Source of the DNA: Lysobacter enzymogenes
GTDB lineage: Bacteria; Pseudomonadota; Gammaproteobacteria; Xanthomonadales; Xanthomonadaceae
Assembly: GCF_900106525.1 (NCBI RefSeq)
Contig: NZ_FNOG01000007.1
Location: 41,534 to 105,533, forward strand
Length of the DNA: 64,000 nucleotides
Direction: 5' to 3'
The notes below the pieces were generated by a model. It was not told where the DNA came from, ran no database searches, and saw only the letters and a list, made by a program, of their open reading frames with translations. Shown piece by piece: positions 52,501 to 59,240 of this stretch. Numbering within the stretch: the stretch's first letter is position 1; each line of letters opens with the position of its first letter. The position numbers and the translations under genes were made by a program.

Positions 52501-54167
52501 ACCAGCTGACGCACGAAGAGGCTGAGCTGGCCGCGCGATACGCAATGCGCGAACTCAACGGCTTCCCGCCGTGGTTGCCGCGACTGTTCGCCGCGCACCC
52601 CGAGGCGGTGTTGAAGGTCGTTCTAGGTGAGATTGACTACGAGCTGCGAACGGCGCTGGCCATCAACAGTCCCAGTCACGATGTGCTGAGCGACGTCAGC
52701 GGCGTTGGTAGCTGGATGTGGAACCGCCTTGCGCCGGAGCTCTTGAAACGCCTAAATGCCCCGCCGGCGAGCGCCGCGCACTTGCGTCAAGTTCTGACCA
52801 TCCTGTCTGGTTCCGAAGTGGAGGGAGCTGGCATCGCCGCGCTTGCGAGCACGCACGTGGGGAAGAGTGCTGATGAATTTGCTGCCGCGTGGTTTGCAGC
52901 CTGGATCGGCGTTGATCCCGATCATGCTCTCCCGGCACTAGCAACACACCTGGAGGCTCTTCGGGACAAGACGCGACAGACTGGTGTGGCAATGCATTGC
53001 CTGATCGCTCTCACCGGAGGACGCCGTGGGCGTCGCGTGGCTCGAGAGGGCTATCGCACGGTTCCGCATCTGACGGCCCTGTTCCTATTAATGCATCAAT
53101 ACATTGTCGAGAGCGAAGACATCGATCGAGCTGGCAAGGGCGTTTACAGCCCGACCTTGCGTGACGACGCCCAGGAGGCACGCAACCAGTTGCTCGCGCC
53201 ATTGAGGGACACGCCCGGACAGGAGGCATACTTCGCGCTGCTGCGAATCGCTGCGGAGCATCCTTCCAAGCATGGACGGGCTTGGGTTACGAGGCTTGCA
53301 TACGCGCGAGCGGTCACCGATGCGGACCGGCCTGGTTGGGGAAGCAGCCAGGTGCGAGAGTTCCAAGAGAATCTAGAGCGTACGCCACGTAATCACCAGG
53401 AATTGCATGATCTGGCGATCGATCGCCTGCTCGATTTCAAGCACTCTCTTGAGCACGGTGAGACCAGTATCGCGGGAGTACTACTGACGCCAGAGGAAAC
53501 TGAGGTCAGGAACGTCGTTGCCGACTGGTGCAGGGCCCGCGGTCTGAATCGTTATGTGATCGCACAGGAGGAAGAGTTCGCGGACAAGAAGCGCACTGAC
53601 ATCCGCTTCCTGAGCATGGCCTTCGACAACCCGGTGCCGGCGGAACTGAAGCTGGCTAACCAGTGGTCCGGGCCAGAGTTAGCCGAACGCCTCGAAAATC
53701 AGCTGTGCAATGACTATCTCCGGGATCAGCGGTCCAGTCGAGGCATCTTTCTTCTGATGCATCAGGGAGGGCGCAAATACTGGGGCCTTCCCGACGGAAG
53801 TCGGGTCACCTCGGTTGAGGAACTCACGGCAGGCCTGCAAGCGCACTGGGCGAAGGTAGCCAAGGATTTCCCGCATGTGCATGCCGTGCACGTTATCGGC
53901 ATCGACCTGACCATGCGTGCCGAGCCCAAAGGTAGGGGCGCGGCTAAGTCCACTACCAAGAAGATAGCCAACACGGCTACGAGGAAACCGACAAGCGATG
54001 TCGCCAAGAAGGTGGCTAAGAAGGCCGCCAAGAACGTCACCAAGAAGGCCGCCAAGAAGGTTACTAAGAGCGTCACCAAAAAGGCCCCTGGAAAGACAAG
54101 ACCCAAGTCGGTAGCCAAGTCAGCCGCGAAGAAGGTTGACGTGAGTAGGGCGAAGAGTCGGAAGTAA
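49545..54167 (+). CDS. Giant NACHT-like NTPase with C-terminal PD-(D/E)XK-like segment and H1-like tail
   Basis: A 1540-residue protein. Residues 47-160 form a STAND/NACHT-type NTPase core: Walker A SGGGSGKT (52-59), Walker B GWVFLDSVDEA (112-122) and a sensor-like HILVTGREAAWR (149-160). An acidic Pro-rich linker (about 175-235) follows, then roughly 1000 helical residues resembling HEAT-type repeats. A nuclease-like stretch has Asp1352 (RTDIRF), Glu1367-x-Lys1369 (AELKLANQW), then NQLCNDYL and RGIFLLMHQGG, which fits the PD-(D/E)XK core order. The last 75 residues are Lys/Ala/Thr repeats (KKVAKKAAK) like histone H1. The start is a TTG at 49545 with weak AGGTG upstream; the 285-bp gap before it shows no gene. 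It probably works with the next gene in defence; inference. Confidence 0.75.
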   Translation: MSDFFVELDRTFHLSVANGAKSDDIDLTQPFGQRGQMSWSDLLARPRVVILSGGGSGKTVEIRHRAKLLHAEGQSAFFLRIEHVCNDFAGAFDKAAGNHEQFLEWVKSGDEGWVFLDSVDEARLKSPKEFEQAISYIGRMLEPVLQRAHILVTGREAAWRARTDRELIRTHLPYESSTPVVTSDPAEEPPAPKDNDSELEGASIDWQVDDLDAEDDDGPEEPTNKKKDEPPEAEPNAVLLVGFDTLNEKQVETFARAKKVADVASFLEAVTRKEAQSETARPLDLEGLVDYWNANGRIGSQFELTEVSIVRRLSEVDPDRAEATTLSREQLRQAARTLAAANMLMQTPEIRLLDAPAELHGVEPGDLLNWSEKDIRTLLLRPLFVASQFGAVRIYVQKAREFLTAEWLHRRLVDHASRSRIEALFFQVQYGREVVVPAMRGVLPWLALLDPDVLARVRRVAPEVMFEGGDPSRLPLEMRRELLSKACGQLAGASGHGSLTDFQAVQRFAAPDLADHTKALLAIHHNDDEVVYFLMRMVWQGEIAGALDEAKQVASRASDFNVRLIALRAVAALGTDADRKTVRVALLDDATPPERGWVAEVVKSLPRDADGVAWLLQACIGAKREERYSIDPLADAVETYVAELPLALLPLLVTGLERLLELAADHDNDDGGHRRRPNDWLMSTAIIVLDRLVQAKDTATLQAPAMALLRRIPVAVRFGDNEDREDSTRLAEHVSAWETLNRALFWQDVEETRAHRLKKSGEPLVDIWRVGMFGRYWRLTVDDFEYILKEIGTRPLLDDRLVALSAAHSLYRENGRPSTWRQRLRRRANGVPELQAALAALLGPLSDQFKKWRRQEARRKQRSARAAEKREENRAGWRKHLMANLDSLRTPFPGGGVRKNQHYLSTRMREFDKNSSRWADGRWRSLIPEFGHDVARAFRDGAVAFWRTNTPELLSTGAAPNNTPLTTVFGLIGLLFDSRETSNWADQLTHEEAELAARYAMRELNGFPPWLPRLFAAHPEAVLKVVLGEIDYELRTALAINSPSHDVLSDVSGVGSWMWNRLAPELLKRLNAPPASAAHLRQVLTILSGSEVEGAGIAALASTHVGKSADEFAAAWFAAWIGVDPDHALPALATHLEALRDKTRQTGVAMHCLIALTGGRRGRRVAREGYRTVPHLTALFLLMHQYIVESEDIDRAGKGVYSPTLRDDAQEARNQLLAPLRDTPGQEAYFALLRIAAEHPSKHGRAWVTRLAYARAVTDADRPGWGSSQVREFQENLERTPRNHQELHDLAIDRLLDFKHSLEHGETSIAGVLLTPEETEVRNVVADWCRARGLNRYVIAQEEEFADKKRTDIRFLSMAFDNPVPAELKLANQWSGPELAERLENQLCNDYLRDQRSSRGIFLLMHQGGRKYWGLPDGSRVTSVEELTAGLQAHWAKVAKDFPHVHAVHVIGIDLTMRAEPKGRGAAKSTTKKIANTATRKPTSDVAKKVAKKAAKNVTKKAAKKVTKSVTKKAPGKTRPKSVAKSAAKKVDVSRAKSRK

Positions 54168-54291
54168 CGCGCCCCAAAGTGATTAGTCTGCAAGGGCTTT
54201 CAGAGTAGGGTTAGCACGACTGTGAAATCTGCGGCGACTCGGTCGCGAGCGATAGCGCCTTGATCCACCGATCAGTGGAAGCAATCTACCC

Positions 54292-57200
54292 ATGGACAAA
54301 GCAAGCAAGAATCGAAGCTACCGAGAGTTCATGCGAGCGCGGCGTCCGGAGCTGTACTCCGATACGTTGCATACCGAGGTTGGTGAATTAGACCGGCGCC
54401 AGTTCGAGTTTCATCTGCACTCGCTCACAAGCCGAAAGGAGGAGACTGCGTTCGAGAATTTCGCGCGGGTTCTGGCTGAAAAGGAGATTTGTCCGAATCT
54501 GATACCGCAGACCGGGCCGACTGGGGGCGGTGACAGCAAGGTTGATACGGAGACATATCCAGTAGCTCCATCGATTGCAACGCTTTGGTTCGAGGGTGAC
54601 CCAGTGTCCGCCGGCGAGCGCTGGGGTTTTGCCGTAAGTGCCAAGGCCGAATGGAAGCCGAAGATTCGCTCAGACGTCGCCAAGATTTTGGCAACCGGCC
54701 GCCCCTACACTCTTGTTTACTTTGTCTCGAACCAGTCCATCAAGGACAAGGACCGAGCCGAGATGGAAGACGCCCTCACCAAGGAACATGGTGTGCAGGT
54801 GCGTATCCTGGACCGGAGCTGGATCGTTGAGAAGGTTGTCCGCCACCAGCGTTGGAATATCGTCGCTGAGACGCTCCAGTTCGAGCTCGCGTCCAAAGTG
54901 ATCTCTAGTCCTGGCCCCCTTGACGCCGGAAGGCTGCGTGAGCTGGATGCTCTCGACAAGAAGATCGAGGCGGCAGCTATGTCTGGTGTCACCTTGGAAC
55001 TGGTCGAGGAGAGCTTGCAGTCGGCACTGCTCGCACGCGGTCTCGAGCGGCCACGACACGAGGTCGATGGCAGGTTCGAGCGCGCAGAGCGCCTTGCTCG
55101 TCGCACCAATCGTTGGCAACTCCAGCGCATCTGGTACCAGAAGGCTTGGACGGCCCTGTGGTGGTTCGATGACATGGAAGAGGCGGACCGAATCTATGAC
55201 CTATTGGCAGCTGAAGTACTGGCCTCCGATTGGGTTTGGGATACTGACGGCCTTGTCAATCTCTGGTTGGCCTTCCAAGCGGGTAAGCCTTCCAGAGAAG
55301 CACGTACCAGCGCTCTTCGTACTTCACTTCTGCGCCATGCCGCCGACGAGTCAAAGGAAACCAGCTCACTTTGGGCTCGGACGCAACTTCTACAGATGGA
55401 CTTGGTCGCGGGCATGCATTCAAAAAGCGATTTGCGGCCTGCCATTACTGCATTGAGCCATGTTCTGGGCGAAGTGCGCGGCAAAGTCGAATTCCCAGTC
55501 GAGCCATTGGTTCGGATGGTGCAAGAACTGGCAAATGTCATCGGTGAGTTGCCCGGTTATGACGAGCTGCTAGATACCGTCATCGAAATCGAACGCGAGA
55601 GAAATGGCGACCGAGTCGCTGGAGAGCTTCAGCTGCAGCGCGGTCTTAAAAGACTCGAGCGCAAGAAGGCGTATGACGCGATTGACGACCTGGCCCGCGC
55701 GCAGCTGCTCCTTGCCCAGGAGGACTGCCGTGATGAGTTCATTGCCGCGCTCTGCGGGACGGGCCTCGCGTACGAGTCGGCGGGTCTTCTCTACGCGGCA
55801 AGGGCGAATCTAGTGACCGCGTTGGACCGATGCTTATATTCATGGTTCAAGGAAAAATCCGTCGATCGTCGAGCGTTGCCGCTGTTGAAGAAGCTGGCTT
55901 GGCTGGATCTTCAGCTCGGTCGCGTGCCTTATGTACTCGGCTGGGTGAAGTGGTTCGCGCCAATCCAGGTCGCATTGAGTCTGGACGAGGATGACACCAA
56001 GGCGCTGTACGAGGAACTGCAGGCTATCGACAGAGTTCTTGGAATCTTGGTGTTGCGCACTGCGCACGATGATTGGCCTCGCCTCGCTCGGCTTCCGGAC
56101 CTGCTGTCAACATTGGGGTTGGAGATGTCACGTGCCGCGGCCCTCTTCATGCTGGGGTACGAGGACACGGTGCGAGCAGAGTATGGGACTGCGAATGACG
56201 ACTTGGACCAGTTTTCCAGCGAATGGCTTGCCGCTCCAGCTTCGCAAGATCTTCCCAAGCACCCAGCTTGGCACTTCGGCACAGCCACCATGACAACGGC
56301 GATCTTGGGTTGCCAAATTGAAGTCATCGTCCGTGGTGGTGTCGCGTCGGCACTGCTGGGTGAGAGCATTGTCGCGTTTCTCGAGGCGTTCTATTCCACC
56401 GCCGTTCGCGCCACAAGCATGTTTTCACCCCGAGAGCGACTGGTTATCGAGGTTCGGCAGTCGGAGGCCGCGAAGCCGCCCTTTGTTCATCGTCATGTTG
56501 AGGATGACTGTGGCGAGACGATGCTTATCGTCGCGCACCCGATTTCTGGCGCATCGGAACTGGTCGGCGAGGGTTTCGAAAAAGCGATGATTGAGCTGTT
56601 CGCGCGCGTGACGTACGAGCTGCAGCTCAGGGTTAAGCACAAGGACTTTGAGGAGATGTTTGCTAAGCATCGTGCTCAAGACCGTGCGTACCACGTAGCG
56701 CGATCCATCATTTCCGTCACGAACATTCTTGGGGCGTCGCCGCCGGGGCGCGCAGAAGACTGGGTGCAGGACAATACTCTGGCCGAGTATCCGCTCGTTC
56801 GCGCAAAAGCCTGGGTGCCGGATTCGAGTGTCGTCGCGCTTGCTGGCGCTAATGCCGAAAAAGAATCCGACTATGCTAGGGAGCCGTTGTCAGAGAAGCT
56901 CTTCGGCGTGGATGCGGTGTTGCATCGGGACATGAGGGTCATGTCGCCCATCATCCTTCCGCTCTGGGACAAAGCCAAATGGAAGGGTACTGGCGTGCTG
57001 CTGCCAGAGGTTCCTGGCGAGGTGGCACCGCCGATGATGGCCTTGGCATTTGAGAACTTTGACGCAGGCCAAAAGATCTTTCGTGGTTGGCGCAAGAAGG
57101 TGGGTGCGGAGAACCGGGACGGATGGCTTAGCGTTACTGTCATCACCGGTATTCAGCGCGACAGTCCATTGAACTACCGGGTGGCAATAGGCATTGGCGA

Positions 57201-57570
57201 GTCGTACCTGAAGGCAATGTCCGCTGACAATCGCATGTTCGCCATGGTCTACCGAATGCACGATATGACGCCATCGTCTGGTCGAAACCTCGAGGTCTTG
57301 CAAGATCACTTCAGGCGCCGAGGATTTGTTTTCCTGCTGCCGGTTGCTTTCAGCGCTACCTCGCCACGAATCGAGACGACTGAAGAGAGCTTTGAGTTGG
57401 GCATCAGGCTCTCACACCTGGTGTTCATCCCGGCATGGCAGGTTGGAGAGACGTCACCGCTTATTGGGGCCATGCGCGGAATCACTGACCCGATTCTTCC
57501 TCCAGGAGTGACCGACGCGCCATTCTTGCAGGCGATTGAACGCTTCAAGGAAAGCAAAAAGGCTCACTAG
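54292..57570 (+). CDS. Large protein with N-terminal PD-(D/E)XK-like nuclease domain and TPR-like repeats
   Basis: A 1092-residue protein. Residues 35-180 resemble a restriction-endonuclease-like fold: TGPTGGGDSKVDTETYPV (75-91, acidic Asp81/Asp85/Glu87), WGFAVSAKAEWKPKIRSDVAK (within 111-131, Lys118), then YFVSNQ and ILDRSWIVEKV. The lysine motif has Ser rather than Asp/Glu two residues before it, so the exact catalytic set is uncertain. Residues about 240-640 are helical with TPR-like units (for example FIAALCGTGLAYESAGLLYA). The C-terminal third is mixed and unassigned. The ATG at 54292 is 124 bp after the NTPase stop on the same strand. Together they look like a two-gene effector/sensor operon. 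Confidence 0.7.
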   Translation: MDKASKNRSYREFMRARRPELYSDTLHTEVGELDRRQFEFHLHSLTSRKEETAFENFARVLAEKEICPNLIPQTGPTGGGDSKVDTETYPVAPSIATLWFEGDPVSAGERWGFAVSAKAEWKPKIRSDVAKILATGRPYTLVYFVSNQSIKDKDRAEMEDALTKEHGVQVRILDRSWIVEKVVRHQRWNIVAETLQFELASKVISSPGPLDAGRLRELDALDKKIEAAAMSGVTLELVEESLQSALLARGLERPRHEVDGRFERAERLARRTNRWQLQRIWYQKAWTALWWFDDMEEADRIYDLLAAEVLASDWVWDTDGLVNLWLAFQAGKPSREARTSALRTSLLRHAADESKETSSLWARTQLLQMDLVAGMHSKSDLRPAITALSHVLGEVRGKVEFPVEPLVRMVQELANVIGELPGYDELLDTVIEIERERNGDRVAGELQLQRGLKRLERKKAYDAIDDLARAQLLLAQEDCRDEFIAALCGTGLAYESAGLLYAARANLVTALDRCLYSWFKEKSVDRRALPLLKKLAWLDLQLGRVPYVLGWVKWFAPIQVALSLDEDDTKALYEELQAIDRVLGILVLRTAHDDWPRLARLPDLLSTLGLEMSRAAALFMLGYEDTVRAEYGTANDDLDQFSSEWLAAPASQDLPKHPAWHFGTATMTTAILGCQIEVIVRGGVASALLGESIVAFLEAFYSTAVRATSMFSPRERLVIEVRQSEAAKPPFVHRHVEDDCGETMLIVAHPISGASELVGEGFEKAMIELFARVTYELQLRVKHKDFEEMFAKHRAQDRAYHVARSIISVTNILGASPPGRAEDWVQDNTLAEYPLVRAKAWVPDSSVVALAGANAEKESDYAREPLSEKLFGVDAVLHRDMRVMSPIILPLWDKAKWKGTGVLLPEVPGEVAPPMMALAFENFDAGQKIFRGWRKKVGAENRDGWLSVTVITGIQRDSPLNYRVAIGIGESYLKAMSADNRMFAMVYRMHDMTPSSGRNLEVLQDHFRRRGFVFLLPVAFSATSPRIETTEESFELGIRLSHLVFIPAWQVGETSPLIGAMRGITDPILPPGVTDAPFLQAIERFKESKKAH

Positions 57571-57593
57571 TTCAAGTGCGCATTAGAGGATGC

Positions 57594-58736
57594 TTACTCA
57601 GCTCGCCCGCCTCCCGACGTTAGTATTTGGGTGCCTCCGAATGCGGGGAAGTCAATGGCACGGCGGATGTCGTTCTCAGCAAAAGCTCTGATTGTCAAGG
57701 CTTGTTTCTCGATTCGATCGATGTCGGTGTTGGGATTTAGTCGAACTTTTCGCCGTGCAATTGCCTTTTCTGTCCTCGACCAATACTCGCCGTGATGCGC
57801 CATCTCATCCGTGGCCAGGATCATTCCGGCTTGTCCTTTGAACACGCCGACGTGATGGATGACGCGAAGCATCGACGCCAGCTTCCTGTCTCCTGTCACG
57901 AGCCAGGGGTCGACGCCTATGCCTGCTAGTCCTCGATTTTCCGCAACAAGTGCTGCATCCAGAACCATGAGGTCATGTGACCCATTCAGGGCCGCCTTGT
58001 CCATCTGATGAAAGCTCGATGGATAGCGCTGCATTGGCTTTTCGCGCTGTGTGAAATTTATGACGATGTCCCTCCACAAACCGTAAATCTCTTCACCTTC
58101 CTGTGGGGGCGGCGCAAGCACGAATCTGGCGATCTGCACCAATCGTGACGAAACAATATTTAGGTATGCCCGGGACAAGCGCAAGAACGTGGCAAACTGT
58201 GCATAGGGCGTTGCGGTGGCGTAATCTCGAGCGACCAGAAGCAGCAACAACAGCCCGCCGTAGTACTGCGCCATAAATTTTCGCTCATCCTCGTATTGTC
58301 CTGCGTATCTATCCTCCCGCACGCGACGCCCGGTACGGGACAGGTCGGGAGTAGAGCTGTGCGCATCGTCAATCCAGCTCAGACCGAACTTCGAGGGAAA
58401 GGCGTCAATAGCGCTAGCTGCCGCCGCTACTTCGCGAGCTGGTATTTCCATCAGGGCAAAGTAGGGGCTGATGTAGTACGCGAGGCCAAGCTCGTGGCAG
58501 CCGCGCAGAAATTCAACGAACTCCAATAGCCCCTGTCGTCTCAGAGTCCGGTCATCCGCGGGCACGCCGGGATCACAGCACTTAACCATGCCGATTACGA
58601 TATTCGTATCCAGCGTCAATTGCGTCTGCCGCCCCATCAGCATGTTTCGACTCACACGAGCGAAGTCGAGGCGCGGTACGTCCGTGCCGAGCCTGTAGGC
58701 TTTGCAGCACGAGACTTTTCCGAACTCAGTGATCAT
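57594..58736 (-). CDS. PIN-like domain protein
   Basis: A protein of up to 380 residues resembling a PIN-type RNase. It has LTLDTNIVIGMV near residue 40 (first acidic Asp), a central Glu within ALMEIPAREV, then DLMVLDAALVAENRG (near 260) and PWLVTGDRKLASM as the later acidic strand segments. The long helical insertion between them is unusual; classical toxin PIN proteins are about 130 residues. No antitoxin-like gene is adjacent. The start is uncertain: ATG at 58736, or the later ATG codons at 58643 or 58637, which lie just before the PIN core. It is convergent with the nuclease-TPR gene, 23 bp between stops, and shares the island's codon use. Confidence 0.65.
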   Translation of the reverse strand: MITEFGKVSCCKAYRLGTDVPRLDFARVSRNMLMGRQTQLTLDTNIVIGMVKCCDPGVPADDRTLRRQGLLEFVEFLRGCHELGLAYYISPYFALMEIPAREVAAAASAIDAFPSKFGLSWIDDAHSSTPDLSRTGRRVREDRYAGQYEDERKFMAQYYGGLLLLLLVARDYATATPYAQFATFLRLSRAYLNIVSSRLVQIARFVLAPPPQEGEEIYGLWRDIVINFTQREKPMQRYPSSFHQMDKAALNGSHDLMVLDAALVAENRGLAGIGVDPWLVTGDRKLASMLRVIHHVGVFKGQAGMILATDEMAHHGEYWSRTEKAIARRKVRLNPNTDIDRIEKQALTIRAFAENDIRRAIDFPAFGGTQILTSGGGRAE

Positions 58737-58926
58737 GTGCTCATCTATGTGGGGAAAAATGAGACCTGTGCCACCAGCCTTGCCAGGGAGGATTCGGCGC
58801 TTCCGACGCGCCGACTTCCTTTCCTGCGATCGTGATTATTTCAGGTGATCGGTTATGGGGACCATGTACGGTGAAGATGCGAGTGCACTGATCGTGCTAC
58901 CGCCGGACTTTCCGCATGATGACAAA

Positions 58927-58955
58927 AGAACAGGCGCCTCAGAGACGCCTGTTCT
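58927..58955. terminator. Bidirectional intrinsic terminator
   Basis: AGAACAGGCG (58927-58936) pairs perfectly with CGCCTGTTCT (58946-58955) around a 9-nt loop. A TTTTT run follows on the plus strand, and CTTTTG follows on the minus strand. It ends the minus-strand operon of the RHS gene and the small gene at 58977. Confidence 0.8.
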
Positions 58956-58976
58956 TTTTGCTCTTCTGGATGGCAA

Positions 58977-59237
58977 CTAAAGTTTTTGCATTTTTTCCAT
59001 GAGTGCAAGTCGCAGTTCGACCTTCTTCGATAACAAGGTGACGCCTTCGACGGTCGCCGGCTCAGTGGCGTGTTCGGTCAACACCTCGATGAGCTCCAGT
59101 GCCTTCCTGGACGCCTCCAGGGTGTCTTCCCGGCCATCGCGTGGGCTGCGGTCATCGAAGGGCTCCTGCAGCCGCTCGATCAGTAGATCGGCGACCGTTC
59201 CCATTGCCTCATAGATGCGTTTTTGCAAGTCGCTCAT
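58977..59237 (-). CDS. Small helical protein, possible immunity partner of the RHS protein
   Basis: An 86-residue acidic helical protein with no family I recognise. Its ATG comes three bases after the RHS stop codon (TGA-TCG-ATG), so it is co-translated with it, and a strong terminator follows its stop. Small genes in exactly this position after RHS or other polymorphic toxins usually encode cytoplasmic immunity proteins; the lack of a signal peptide fits. The predicted helices are DLQKRIYEAMGTVADLLIERL at the start (first 21 residues, given here only as position 3-22) and LLSKKVELRLALMEKMQ at the end. The role is inferred from position only. Confidence 0.6.
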   Translation of the reverse strand: MSDLQKRIYEAMGTVADLLIERLQEPFDDRSPRDGREDTLEASRKALELIEVLTEHATEPATVEGVTLLSKKVELRLALMEKMQKL

Positions 59238-59240
59238 CGA

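Noticed and set aside
57594-58736. VapBC-type toxin-antitoxin pair
   Set aside because: The PIN-like protein is far longer than VapC and no small antitoxin gene adjoins it.
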